Shown: in pieces, positions 36,541 through 49,779 of the stretch
How the letters are laid out: each line of letters opens with the position of its first letter
Position numbering within the stretch: the stretch's first letter is position 1
Assembly: GCF_050947335.1 (NCBI RefSeq)
Contig: NW_027473365.1
Coordinates: forward strand, 434,001 to 498,000
Origin: Megachile rotundata
Taxonomy: Eukaryota; Arthropoda; Insecta; Hymenoptera; Megachilidae
Direction of reading: 5' to 3'
DNA: 64,000 nt
Notes under the pieces: model-generated
Database searches by the model: none
The model's input: only the letters and a program-made list of their open reading frames with translations
Told to the model about the DNA's origin: nothing
Position numbers and translations under genes: made by a program

Positions 36541-39500
36541 GTGTGATTGTGTGACTGTGTGATTGTGTGATTGTGTGACTGTGTGATTGTGTGATTGTGT
36601 GATTGTGCGATTGTGTGATTGTGCGATTGTGTAATTGTGATTGTGTGATTGTGATTGTGTGTACTGTGTGATTGTGTGATTGTGTGATTGTGTGATTGTG
36701 TGATTGTGTGATTGTGATTGTGTGATTGTGACGGTGTGATTGTGTGAGTGTGTGATTGTGTGATTGTGTGATTGAGTGATTGTGTGGTTGTGTGATTGTG
36801 ATTGTGTGATTGTGATTGTGTGATTGTGACTGTGTGATTGTGTGAGTGTGTGATTGTGTGATTGTGTGGTTGTGTGATTGCGTGGTTGTGTGATTTTGTG
36901 ATTGTGTGATTGTGTGATTGTGTGAGTGTGTGATTGTGTGAGTGTGTGATTGTGTGATTGTGTGATTGTGTGATTGTGTGATTGTGTGATTGTGTGATTG
37001 TGTGATTGTGTGATTGTGTGATTGTGTGATTGTGTGATTGAGTGATTGTGTGAGTGTGTGAGTGTGTGGTTGTGTGATTGTGTGATTGTGTGATTGTGTG
37101 ATTGTGTGACTGTGTGATTGTGTGATTGTGTGTTTGTGTGATTGTGTGATTGTGCGATTGTGTAATTGTGATTGTCTGATTGTGATTGTGTGTACTGTGT
37201 GATTGTGTGATTGTGTGATTGTGTGATTGTGTGATTGTTTGATTGTGTGATTAGGTGATTGTGTGCTTGTGTGATTGTGTGATTGTGTGATTGTGTGATT
37301 GTGTGATTGTGTGATTGTGTGATTGTGTGATTGTGTGATTGTGTGATTGTGGTTGTGTGATTGTGATTGTGTGATTGTGATTGTGTGATTGTGATTGTGT
37401 GATTGTGACTGTGTGATTGTGTGAGTGTGTGATTGTGTGATTGTGTGGTTGTGTGATTTTGTGGTTGTGTGATTTTGTGGTTGTGTGATTTTGTGATTGT
37501 GTGATTCTGTGATTCTGTGATTGTGTGATTGTGTGATTGTGTGATTGTGTGATTGTGTGATTGTGTGATTGTGTGATTGTGTGATTGTGTGATTGTGTGA
37601 TTGTGTGACTGTGTGATTGTGTGATTGTGTGATTGTGCGATTGTGTGATTGCGATTGTATGATTGTGGTTGCGTGTACTGTGTGACTGTGTGATTGTGTG
37701 ATTGTGTGATTGTGTGATTGTGTGATTGTGTGATTGTGTGATTGTGTGATTGTGTGATTGTGTGATTGTGTGATTGTGTGATTGTGCGATTGTGTAATTG
37801 TGATTGTGTGATTGTGATTGTGTGTTCTGTGTGACTGTGTGGTTGTGTGATTGTGTGATTGTGTGATTGTGTGATTGTGTGATTGTGTGATTGTGTGGTT
37901 GTGTGATTGTGTGATTGTGTGACTGTGTGGTTGTGTGATTGTGTGATTGTGTGATTGTGTGATTGTGTAATTGTGATTGTGTGATTGTGATTGTGTGTAC
38001 TGTGTGATTGTGTGATTGTGTGATTGTGTGATTGTGTGATTGTGTGATTGTGTGATTGTGTGATTGTGTGATTGTGTGAGTGTGTGATTGTGTGATTGTG
38101 TGATTGTGTGATTGTGTGATTGTGTGGTTGTGTGATTTTGTGATTGTGTGATTGTGTAATTGTGTGAGTGTGTGATTGTGTGATTGTGTGATTGTGTGAT
38201 TGTGTGATTGTGTGGTTGTGTGATTGTGTGGTTGTGTGATTGTGTGATTGTGTGATTGTGTGATTGTGTGATTGTGTGATTGTGTGATTGTGTGATTGTG
38301 TGAGTGTGTGATTGTCTGATTGAGTGATTGTGTGCTTGTGTGATTGTGTGGTTGCGTGATTGTGTGATTGTGATTGTGTGATTGTGTCTGTGTGATTGTG
38401 TGAGTGTGTGATTGTGTGATTGTGTGATTGTGTGATTGTGTGATTGTGTGATTGTGTGATTGTGTGATTGTGTGATTGTGTGATTGTGTGATTGTGTGAT
38501 TGTGTGATTGTGTGATTGTGTGATTGCGTGATTGAGTGATTGTGTGAGTGTGTGGTTGTGTGATTGTGTGATTGTGTGATTGTGTGGTTGTGTGATTGTG
38601 TGACTGTGTGATTGTGTGATTGTGTGATTGTGTGATTGTGTGATTGTGTGATTGTGTGATTGTGGTTGTGTGATTGTGGTTGTGTGATTGTGATTGTGTG
38701 ATTGTGATTGTGTGATTGTGACTGTGTGATTGTGTGAGTGTGTGATTGTGTGATTGAGTGATTGTGTGTATGTGTGATTGTGTGGTTGTGTGATTGTGTG
38801 ATTGTGTGATTGTGTGATTGTGTGATTGTGTGATTGTGTGATTGTGTGATTGTGTGATTGTGTGATTGTGTGATTGTGTGATTGTGGTTGTGTGATTGTG
38901 ATTGTGTGATTGTGATTGTGTGATTGTGATTGTGTGATTGTGATTGTGTGATTGTGTCTGTGTGATTGTGTGAGTGTGTGATTGTGTGATTGTGTGATTG
39001 TGTGATTGTGTGATTGTGTGATTGTGTGATTGTGTGATTGTGTGATTGTGTGATTGTGTGATTGAGTGATTGTGTGAGTGTGTGGTTGTGTGATTGTGTG
39101 ATTGTGTGATTGTGTGGTTGTGTGATTGTGTGACTGTGTGATTGTGTGATTGTGTGATTGTGTGATTGTGTGATTGTGTGATTGAGTGATTGAGTGAGTG
39201 TGTGGTTGTGTGATTGTGTGATTGTGTGATTGTGTGGTTGTGTGATTGTGTGACTGTGTGATTGTGTGATTGTGTGATTGTGTGATTGTGTGATTGTGTG
39301 ATTATGTGACTGTGTGATTGTGTGATTGTGTGTTTGTGTGATTGTGTGATTGTGCGATTGTGTAATTGTGATTGTCTGATTGTGATTGTGTGTACTGTGT
39401 GATTGTGTGATTGTGTGATTGTGTGATTGTGTGATTGTTTGATTGTGTGATTAGGTGATTATGTGATTGTGTGATTGTGTGATTGTGTGATTGTGTGATT

Positions 39501-40279
39501 GTGTGATTGTGTGATTGTGTGATTGTGTGATTGTGTGATTATGTGATTGTGTGATTGTGTGATTGTGTGATTGTGTGGGTGTGTGATTGTCTGATTGAGT
39601 GATTGTGTGCTTGTGTGATTGTGTGGTTGTGTGATTGTGTGATTGTGTGATTGTGTGATTAGGTGATTGTGTGATTGTGTGATTGTGTGATTGTGACTTT
39701 GTGATTGTGTGAGTGTGTGATTGTGTGATTGAGTGATTGTGTGCTTGTGTGATTGTGTGATTGTGTGATTGTGTGATTGTGTGATTGTGTGATTGTGTGA
39801 TTGTGTGATTGTGTGATTGTGTGATTGTGTGATTGTGTGATTGTGTGATTGTGTGATTGTGGTTGTGTGATTGTGGTTGTGTGATTGTGATTGTGTGATT
39901 GTGATTGTGTGATTGTGACTGTGTGATTGTGTGAGTGTGTGATTGTGTGATTGTGTGGTTGTGTGATTTTGTGGTTGTGTGATTTTGTGGTTGTGTGATT
40001 TTGTGATTGTGTGATTCTATGATTGTGTGATTGTGTGATTGTGTGATTGTGTGATTGTGTGATTGTGTGATTGTGTGATTGTGTGATTGTGTGATTGTGT
40101 GACTGTGTGATTGTGTGATTGTGTGATTGTGCGATTGTGTGATTGTGCGATTGTGTGATTGCGATTGTATGATTGTGATTGTGTGTACTGTGTGACTGTG
40201 TGATTGTGTGATTGTGTGATTGTGTGATTGTGTGATTGTGTGATTGTGTGATTGTGTGATTGTGTGATTGTGTGATTGT

Positions 40280-42290
40280 GCGATTGTGTAATTGTGATTG
40301 TGTGATTGTGATTGTGTGTACTGTGTGACTGTGTGGTTGTGTGATTGTGTGATTGTGTGATTGTGTGATTGTGTGGTTGTGTGATTGTGTGATTGTGTGA
40401 TTGTGTGACTGTGTGGTTGTGTGATTGTGTGATTGTGTGATTGTGTGATTGTGTGATTGTGCGATTGTGTAATTGTGATTGTGTGATTGTGATTGTGTGT
40501 ACTGTGTGACTGTGTGATTGTGTGATTGTGTGATTGTGATTGTGTGATTGTGATTGTGTGTACTGTGTGATTGTGTGATTGTGTGAGTGTGTGATTGTGT
40601 GATTGTGTGATTGTGTGATTATGTGATTGTGTGATTGTGTGATTGTGTGAGTGTGTGATTGTCTGATTGAGTGATTGTGTGATTGTGTGATTGTGTGGTT
40701 GTGTGATTGTGTGATTGTGTGATTGTGTGATTGTGTGATTGTGTGATTGTGTGACTGTGTGATTGTGTGATTGTGTGATTGTGTGATTGTGTGACTGTGT
40801 GATTGTGTGATTGTGTGATTGTGTGATTGTGGGATTGTGCGATTGTGTGATTGTGTGATTGTGCGATTGTGTAATTGTGATTGTGTGATTGTGATTGTGT
40901 GTACTGTGTGATTGTGTGATTGTGTGAGTGTGTGATTGTGTGATTGTGTGATTGTGTGATTGTGTGAGTGTGTGATTGTGTGATTGTGTGATTGTGTGAT
41001 TGTGTGATTGTGATTGTGTGATTGTGGCTGTGTGATTGTGTGAGTGTGTGATTGTGTGATTGAGTGATTGTGTGGTTGTGTGATTGTGTGGTTGTGTGAT
41101 TGTGTGGTTGTGTGATTGTGTGATTGTGTGATTGTCTGATTGTGTGATTGTGTGATTGTGTGATTGTGTGATTGTGTGATTGCGTGATTGTCTGATTGTG
41201 TGATTGTGTGATTGTGTGATTGTGTGATTGTGTGATTGTGTGATTGTGTGATTGTGTGATTGTGTGATTGTGTGATTGTGCGATTGTGTAATTGTGATTG
41301 TGTGATTGTGATTGTGTGTACTGTGTGACTGTGTGGTTGTGTGATTGTGTGATTGTGTGATTGTGTGATTGTGTGGTTGTGTGATTGTGTGATTGTGTGA
41401 TTGTGTGACTGTGTGGTTGTGTGATTGTGTGATTGTGTGATTGTGTGATTGTGCGATTGTGTAATTGTGATTGTGTGATTGTGATTGTGTGTACTGTGTG
41501 ACTGTGTGATTGTGTGATTGTGTGATTGTGATTGTGTGATTGTGATTGTGTGTACTGTGTGATTGTGTGATTGTGTGAGTGTGTGATTGTGTGATTGTGT
41601 GATTGTGTGATTGTGTGATTATGTGATTGTGTGATTGTGTGATTGTGTGAGTGTGTGATTGTCTGATTGAGTGATTGTGTGATTGTGTGATTGTGTGGTT
41701 GTGTGATTGTGTGATTGTGTGATTGTGTGATTGTGTGATTGTGTGATTGTGTGACTGTGTGATTGTGTGATTGTGTGATTGTGTGATTGTGTGACTGTGT
41801 GATTGTGTGATTGTGTGATTGTGTGATTGTGTGATTGTGCGATTGTGTGATTGTGCGATTGTGTAATTGTGATTGTGTGATTGTGATTGTGTGTACTGTA
41901 TGATTGTGTGATTGTGTGAGTGTGTGATTGTGTGATTGTGTGATTGTGTGATTGTGTGAGTGTGTGATTGTGTGATTGTGTGATTGTGTGATTGTGTGAT
42001 TGTGATTGTGTGATTGTGGCTGTGTGATTGTGTGAGTGTGTGATTGTGTGATTGAGTGATTGTGTGGTTGTGTGATTGTGTGGTTGTGTGATTGTGTGGT
42101 TGTGTGATTGTGTGATTGTGTGATTGTCTGATTGTGTGATTGTGTGATTGTGTGATTGTGTGATTGTGTGATTGTGTGATTGTGTGATTGTCTGATTGTG
42201 TGATTGTGTGATTGTGTGATTGTGTGATTGTGTGATTGTGTGATTGTGTGATTGTGTGATTGTGTGATTGTGTGATTGTGTGATTGTGTG
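40280..42290 (+). repeat. Tandem pair of 1.0-kb blocks, second location
   Basis: TACTG with GACTGTGTGGTTG at 40319 and 41319 (offset 1000), and GTGGCTG at 41024 and 42016 (offset 992). Counterpart of 28130-30160. Confidence 0.83.
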
Positions 42291-43179
42291 ATTGTGTGTA
42301 TGTGTGATTGTGGTTGTGTGATTGTGGTTGTGTGATTGTGGTTGTGTGATTGTGATTGTGTGATTGTGATTGTGTGATTGCGACTGTGTGATTGTGTGAG
42401 TGTGTGATTGTGTGATTGTGTGGTTGTGTGATTGTGTGGTTGTGTGATTTTGTGATTGTGTGATTGTGTGATTGTGTGAGTGTGTGATTGTGTGATTGTG
42501 TGATTGTGTGATTGTGTGATTGTGTGATTGTGTGATTGTGTGAGTGTGTGATTGTCTGATTGAGTGATTGTGTGCTTGTGTGATTGTGTGGTTGTGTGAT
42601 TGTGTGATTGAGTGATTGTGTGCTTGTGTGATTATGTGGTTGTGTGATTGTGTGATTGTGTGATTAGGTGATTGTGTGATTGTGTGATTGTGACTGTGTG
42701 ATTGTGTGAGTGTGTGATTGTGTGATTGAGTGATTGTGTGGTTGTGTGATTGTGTGGTTGTGTGATTGTGTGATTGTGTGATTATGTGATTGTGTGATTG
42801 TGTGATTGTGTGAGTGTGTGATTGTCTGATTGAGTGATTGTGTGCTTGTGTGATTGTGTGGTTGTGTGATTGTGTGATTGTGTGATTAGGTGATTGTGTG
42901 ATTGTGTGATTGTGTGATTGTGTGATTGTGTGATTGTGTGATTGTGTGATTGCGATTGTGTGATTGTGATTGTGTGATTGTGACTGTGTGATTTTGACTG
43001 TGTGATTGTGTGAGTGTGTGATTGTGTGATTGAGTGATTGTGTGCTTGTGTGATTGTGTGGTTGTGTGATTGTGTGACTGTGTGATTGTGTGATTGTGTG
43101 ATTGTGTGATTGTGTGATTGTGTGATTGTGTGATTGTGAGATTGTGGGATTGTGTGATTGTGTGATTGAGTGATTGTGT

Positions 43180-43293
43180 GACTGCGTGATTGTGTGACTG
43201 TGTGATTGTGTGACTGCGTGATTGTGTGACCGCTATTGTGTGACCGTGATTGTGTGACCGTGATTTTGTGACCGTGATTGTGTGACCGTGATT
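43180..43293 (+). repeat. CCG cassette 11, tail-less with GACCGCTATTG
   Basis: Tail-less form in which the first CCG unit reads GACCGCT instead of GACCGCG (43229). Shared only with cassette 14, its duplicate. Confidence 0.92.
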
Positions 43294-44175
43294 GTGTGAT
43301 TGTGTGATTGTGCGATTGTGTGATTGTGCGATTGTGTAATTGGGATTGTGTGAATGTGATTGTGTGTACTGTGTGATTGTGTGATTGTGTGATTGTGCGA
43401 TTGTGTGATTGTGCGATTGTGTAATTGGGATTGTGTGATTGTGATTGTGTGTACTGTGTGATTGTGTGATCGTGTGATTGTGTGATTGTGTGATTGTGTG
43501 ATTGTGTGATTGTGTGATTGTGTGATTGTGTGATTGTGTGATTGTGTGATTATGTGATTGTGTGATTATGTGATTGTGTGATTGTGTGATTGTGACTGTG
43601 TGATTGTGTGAGTGTGTGATTGTGTGATTGAGTGATTGTGTGGTTGTGTGATTGTGTGGTTGTGTGATTGTGTGATTGTGTGATTAGGTGATTGTGTGAT
43701 TGTGTGATTGTGACTGTGTGATTGTGTGAGTGTGTGATTGTGTGATTGAGTGATTGTGTGGTTGTGTGATTGTGTGGTTGTGTGATTGTGTGATTGTGTG
43801 ATTGTGTGATTGTGTGATTGTGTGAGTGTGTGATTGTCTGATTGAGTGATTGTGTGCTTGTGTGATTGTGTGGTTGTGTGATTGTGTGATTGTGTGATTA
43901 GGTGATTGTGTGATTGTGTGATTGTGTGATTGTGTGATTGTGTGATTGTGTGATTGCGATTGTGTGATTGTGATTGTGTGATTGTGACTGTGTGATTTTG
44001 ACTGTGTGATTGTGTGAGTGTGTGATTGAGTGATTGTGTGCTTGTGTGATTGTGTGGTTGTGTGATTGTGTGACTGTGTGATTGTGTGATTGTGTGATTG
44101 TGTGATTGTGTGATTGTGTGATTGTGTGATTGTGAGATTGTGGGATTGTGTGATTGTGTGATTGAGTGATTGTGT

Positions 44176-44290
44176 GACTGCGTGATTGTGTGACTGTGTG
44201 ATTGTGTGACTGCGTGATTGTGTGACCGCGATTGTGTGACCGTGATTGTGTGACCGTGATTTTGTGACCGTGATTGTGTGACCGTGATTG
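44176..44290 (+). repeat. CCG cassette 12, tail-less form
   Basis: Standard tail-less layout, CCG from 44225. Confidence 0.9.
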
Positions 44291-45489
44291 TGTGATTGTG
44301 TGATTGTGCGATTGTGTGATTGTGCGATTGTGTAATTGTGATTGTGTGATTGTGATTGTGTGAGTGTGTGATTGTGTGATTGTGTGATTGTGTGATTGTG
44401 ATTGTGTGATTGTGACTGTGTGATTGTGTGAGTGTGTGATTGTGTGATTGAGTGATTGTGTGGTTGTGTGATTGTGTGGTTGTGTGATTGTGTGGTTGTG
44501 TGATCGTGTGATTGTGTGATTGTGTGATTGTGTGATCGTGTGATTGTGTGATTGTGTGATTGTGTGATTGTGTGATTGTGTGATTATGTGATTGTGTGAT
44601 TGTGTGATTGTGTGAGTGTGTGATTGTCTGATTGAGTGATTGTGTGATTGTGTGATTGTGTGATTGTGTGATTGTGTGATTGTGTGATTGTGTGATTGTG
44701 TGATTGTGTGATTGTGTGATTGTGTGATTGTGTGATTGTGTGTATGTGTGATTGTGGTTGTGTGATTGTGGTTGTGTGATTGTGGTTGTGTGATTGTGAT
44801 TGTGTGATTGTGATTGTGTGATTGCGACTGTGTGATTGTGTGAGTGTGTGATTGTGTGATTGTGTGGTTGTGTGATTGTGTGGTTGTGTGATTTTGTGAT
44901 TGTGTGATTGTGTGATTGTGTGAGTGTGTGATTGTGTGATTGTGTGATTGTGTGATTGTGTGATTGTGTGATTGTGTGATTGTGTGAGTGTGTGATTGTC
45001 TGATTGAGTGATTGTGTGCTTGTGTGATTGTGTGGTTGTGTGATTGTGTGATTGAGTGATTGTGTGATTGTGTGATTGTGTGATTGTGTGATTGTGAGAT
45101 TGTGTGATTGTGTGATGGTGTAATTGTGATTGTGTGATTGTGATTGTGTGATTGTGTGGTTGTGTGATTGTGTGATTGTGTGATTGTGTGATTGTGTGAT
45201 TGCGTGATTGTGTGATTGTGTGATTGTGTGATTGTGTGATTGTGTGATTGTGTGATTGTGTGATTGTGTGATTGTGTGATTGTGTGATTGTGTGATTGTG
45301 TGATTGAGTGATTGTGTGAGTGTGTGATTGTCTCATTGAGTGATTGTGTGCTTGTGTGATTGTGTGGTTGTGTGATTGTGAGATTGTGTGATTGTGTGAT
45401 GGTGTAATTGTGATTGTGTGATTGTGTGGTTGTGTGATTGTGTGATTGTGTGATTGTGTGATTGTGTGATTGTGTGATTGTGTGATTGT

Positions 45490-45606
45490 GTGACTGCGTG
45501 ATTGTGTGACTGTGTGATTGTGTGACTGCGTGATTGTGTGACCGCGATTGTGTGACCGTGATTGTGTGACCGTGATTTTGTGACCGTGATTGTGTGACCG
45601 TGATTG
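45490..45606 (+). repeat. CCG cassette 13, tail-less form
   Basis: Standard tail-less layout, CCG from 45541. Confidence 0.9.
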
Positions 45607-47004
45607 TGTGATTGTGTGATTGTGCGATTGTGTGATTGTGCGATTGTGTAATTGTGATTGTGTGATTGTGATTGTGTGTACTGTGTGATTGTGTGATTGT
45701 GTGATTGTGTGATTGTGCGATTGTGTGGTTGTGTGATTGTGTGAGTGTGTGATTGTGTGATTGTGTGATTGTGTGATTGTGATTGTGTGATTGTGACTGT
45801 GTGATTGTGTGAGTGTGTGATTGTGTGATTGAGTGATTGTGTGGTTGTGTGATTGTGTGGTTGTGTGATTGTGTGGTTGTGTGATCGTGTGATTGTGTGA
45901 TTGTGTGATTGTGTGATTGTGTGATTGTGTGATTGTGTGATTGTGTGATTGTGTGATTATGTGATTGTGTGATTGTGTGAGTGTGTGATTGTGTGATTGA
46001 GTGATTGTGTGGTTGTGTGATTGTGTGGTTGTGTGATTGTGTGGTTGTGTGATTGTGTGATTGTGTGATTGTCTGATTGTGTGATTGTGTGATTGTGTGA
46101 TTGTGTGATTGTGTGATTGTGTGATTGTGTGATTGTCTGATTGTGTGATTGTGTGATTGTGTGATTGTGTGATTGTGTGATTGTGTGATTGTGTGATTGT
46201 GTGATTGTGTGATTGTGTGATTGTGTGATTGTGTGATTGTGTGTATGTGTGATTGTGGTTGTGTGATTGTGGTTGTGTGATTGTGGTTGTGTGATTGTGA
46301 TTGTGTGATTGTGATTGTGTGATTGCGACTGTGTGATTGTGTGAGTGTGTGATTGTGTGATTGTGTGGTTGTGTGATTGTGTGGTTGTGTGATTTTGTGA
46401 TTGTGTGATTGTGTGATTGTGTGAGTGTGTGATTGTGTGATTGTGTGATTGTGTGATTGTGTGATTGTGTGATTGTGTGATTGTGTGAGTGTGTGATTGT
46501 CTGATTGAGTGATTGTGTGCTTGTGTGATTGTGTGGTTGTGTGATTGTGTGATTGAGTGATTGTGTGCTTGTGTGATTATGTGGTTGTGTGATTGTGTGA
46601 TTGTGTGATTAGGTGATTGTGTGATTGTGTGATTGTGACTGTGTGATTGTGTGAGTGTGTGATTGTGTGCTTGTGTGATTGTGTGGTTGTGTGATTGTGT
46701 GATTGTGTGATTAGGTGATTGTGTGATTGTGTGATTGTGTGATTGTGTGATTGTGTGATTGTGTGATTGTGTGATTGCGATTGTGTGATTGTGATTGTGT
46801 GATTGTGACTGTGTGATTTTGACTGTGTGATTGTGTGAGTGTGTGATTGTGTGATTGAGTGATTGTGTGCTTGTGTGATTGTGTGGTTGTGTGATTGTGT
46901 GACTGTGTGATTGTGTGATTGTGTGATTGTGTGATTGTGTGATTGTGTGATTGTGTGATTGTGAGATTGTGGGATTGTGTGATTGTGTGATTGAGTGATT
47001 GTGT

Positions 47005-47118
47005 GACTGCGTGATTGTGTGACTGTGTGATTGTGTGACTGCGTGATTGTGTGACCGCTATTGTGTGACCGTGATTGTGTGACCGTGATTTTGTGACCGT
47101 GATTGTGTGACCGTGATT
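47005..47118 (+). repeat. CCG cassette 14, tail-less with GACCGCTATTG
   Basis: Duplicate of cassette 11 at offset 3825, with the same GACCGCT change at 47054. Confidence 0.92.
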
Positions 47119-48000
47119 GTGTGATTGTGTGATTGTGCGATTGTGTGATTGTGCGATTGTGTAATTGGGATTGTGTGAATGTGATTGTGTGTACTGTGTG
47201 ATTGTGTGATTGTGTGATTGTGCGATTGTGTGATTGTGCGATTGTGTAATTGGGATTGTGTGATTGTGATTGTGTGTACTGTGTGATTGTGTGATCGTGT
47301 GATTGTGTGATTGTGTGATTGTGTGATTGTGTGATTGTGTGATTGTGTGATTGTGTGATTGTGTGATTGTGTGATTATGTGATTGTGTGATTATGTGATT
47401 GTGTGATTGTGTGATTGTGACTGTGTGATTGTGTGAGTGTGTGATTGTGTGATTGAGTGATTGTGTGGTTGTGTGATTGTGTGGTTGTGTGATTGTGTGA
47501 TTGTGTGATTAGGTGATTGTGTGATTGTGTGATTGTGACTGTGTGATTGTGTGAGTGTGTGATTGTGTGATTGAGTGATTGTGTGGTTGTGTGATTGTGT
47601 GGTTGTGTGATTGTGTGATTGTGTGATTGTGTGATTGTGTGATTGTGTGAGTGTGTGATTGTCTGATTGAGTGATTGTGTGCTTGTGTGATTGTGTGGTT
47701 GTGTGATTGTGTGATTGTGTGATTAGGTGATTGTGTGATTGTGTGATTGTGTGATTGTGTGATTGTGTGATTGTGTGATTGCGATTGTGTGATTGTGATT
47801 GTGTGATTGTGACTGTGTGATTTTGACTGTGTGATTGTGTGAGTGTGTGATTGAGTGATTGTGTGCTTGTGTGATTGTGTGGTTGTGTGATTGTGTGACT
47901 GTGTGATTGTGTGATTGTGTGATTGTGTGATTGTGTGATTGTGTGATTGTGTGATTGTGAGATTGTGGGATTGTGTGATTGTGTGATTGAGTGATTGTGT

Positions 48001-48115
48001 GACTGCGTGATTGTGTGACTGTGTGATTGTGTGACTGCGTGATTGTGTGACCGCGATTGTGTGACCGTGATTGTGTGACCGTGATTTTGTGACCGTGATT
48101 GTGTGACCGTGATTG
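48001..48115 (+). repeat. CCG cassette 15, tail-less form
   Basis: Duplicate of cassette 12 at offset 3825. Confidence 0.9.
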
Positions 48116-49314
48116 TGTGATTGTGTGATTGTGCGATTGTGTGATTGTGCGATTGTGTAATTGTGATTGTGTGATTGTGATTGTGTGAGTGTGTGATTGT
48201 GTGATTGTGTGATTGTGTGATTGTGATTGTGTGATTGTGACTGTGTGATTGTGTGAGTGTGTGATTGTGTGATTGAGTGATTGTGTGGTTGTGTGATTGT
48301 GTGGTTGTGTGATTGTGTGGTTGTGTGATCGTGTGATTGTGTGATTGTGTGATTGTGTGATCGTGTGATTGTGTGATTGTGTGATTGTGTGATTGTGTGA
48401 TTGTGTGATTATGTGATTGTGTGATTGTGTGATTGTGTGAGTGTGTGATTGTCTGATTGAGTGATTGTGTGATTGTGTGATTGTGTGATTGTGTGATTGT
48501 GTGATTGTGTGATTGTGTGATTGTGTGATTGTGTGATTGTGTGATTGTGTGATTGTGTGATTGTGTGTATGTGTGATTGTGGTTGTGTGATTGTGGTTGT
48601 GTGATTGTGGTTGTGTGATTGTGATTGTGTGATTGTGATTGTGTGATTGCGACTGTGTGATTGTGTGAGTGTGTGATTGTGTGATTGTGTGGTTGTGTGA
48701 TTGTGTGGTTGTGTGATTTTGTGATTGTGTGATTGTGTGATTGTGTGAGTGTGTGATTGTGTGATTGTGTGATTGTGTGATTGTGTGATTGTGTGATTGT
48801 GTGATTGTGTGAGTGTGTGATTGTCTGATTGAGTGATTGTGTGCTTGTGTGATTGTGTGGTTGTGTGATTGTGTGATTGAGTGATTGTGTGATTGTGTGA
48901 TTGTGTGATTGTGTGATTGTGAGATTGTGTGATTGTGTGATGGTGTAATTGTGATTGTGTGATTGTGATTGTGTGATTGTGTGGTTGTGTGATTGTGTGA
49001 TTGTGTGATTGTGTGATTGTGTGATTGCGTGATTGTGTGATTGTGTGATTGTGTGATTGTGTGATTGTGTGATTGTGTGATTGTGTGATTGTGTGATTGT
49101 GTGATTGTGTGATTGTGTGATTGTGTGATTGAGTGATTGTGTGAGTGTGTGATTGTCTCATTGAGTGATTGTGTGCTTGTGTGATTGTGTGGTTGTGTGA
49201 TTGTGAGATTGTGTGATTGTGTGATGGTGTAATTGTGATTGTGTGATTGTGTGGTTGTGTGATTGTGTGATTGTGTGATTGTGTGATTGTGTGATTGTGT
49301 GATTGTGTGATTGT

Positions 49315-49431
49315 GTGACTGCGTGATTGTGTGACTGTGTGATTGTGTGACTGCGTGATTATGTGACCGCGATTGTGTGACCGTGATTGTGTGACCGTGA
49401 TTTTGTGACCGTGATTGTGTGACCGTGATTG
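49315..49431 (+). repeat. CCG cassette 16, tail-less form
   Basis: Duplicate of cassette 13 at offset 3825, with GATTATG instead of GATTGTG before GACCGCG. Confidence 0.9.
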
Positions 49432-49779
49432 TGTGATTGTGTGATTGTGCGATTGTGTGATTGTGCGATTGTGTAATTGTGATTGTGTGATTGTGATTGT
49501 GTGTACTGTGTGATTGTGTGATTGTGTGATTGTGTGATTGTGCGATTGTGTGGTTGTGTGATTGTGTGAGTGTGTGATTGTGTGATTGTGTGATTGTGTG
49601 ATTGTGATTGTGTGATTGTGACTGTGTGATTGTGTGAGTGTGTGATTGTGTGATTGAGTGATTGTGTGGTTGTGTGATTGTGTGGTTGTGTGATTGTGTG
49701 GTTGTGTGATCGTGTGATTGTGTGATTGTGTGATTGTGTGATTGTGTGATTGTGTGATTGTGTGATTGTGTGATTGTGT

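Larger units (their letters stand above)
35831..42770 (+). repeat. Large segmental duplication G, copy 2
   Basis: Partner of 24480-30600. It contains extra sequence near 37.3-37.8 kb that resembles the 20.0-20.3 kb region, with GATTCTGTGATTCTG units and a GCGATTGTATG block (a GTGGTTGCG variant follows here). The 40.28-42.29 kb part carries the paired 1-kb blocks. Confidence 0.82.
42015..45960 (+). repeat. Head-to-tail duplication I, first copy
   Basis: This block of about 3.95 kb is followed directly by a second copy. At the left the offset is 3945 (42032/45977, 42298/46243, 42631/46576, 42662/46607). From about 42.87 kb on it is 3825 at every marker checked (43229/47054, 43341/47166, 44225/48050, 45331/49156, 45541/49366, 45726/49551, 45883/49708, 45955/49780). 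The step of 120 bases, or 15 octamers, is one indel. Confidence 0.93.

Noticed and set aside
28130..42290. Transposon or insertion sequence explaining the duplicated blocks
   Set aside because: Block ends show no inverted repeats, target-site duplications or transposase frame; the blocks consist of the same octamer family as their surroundings.
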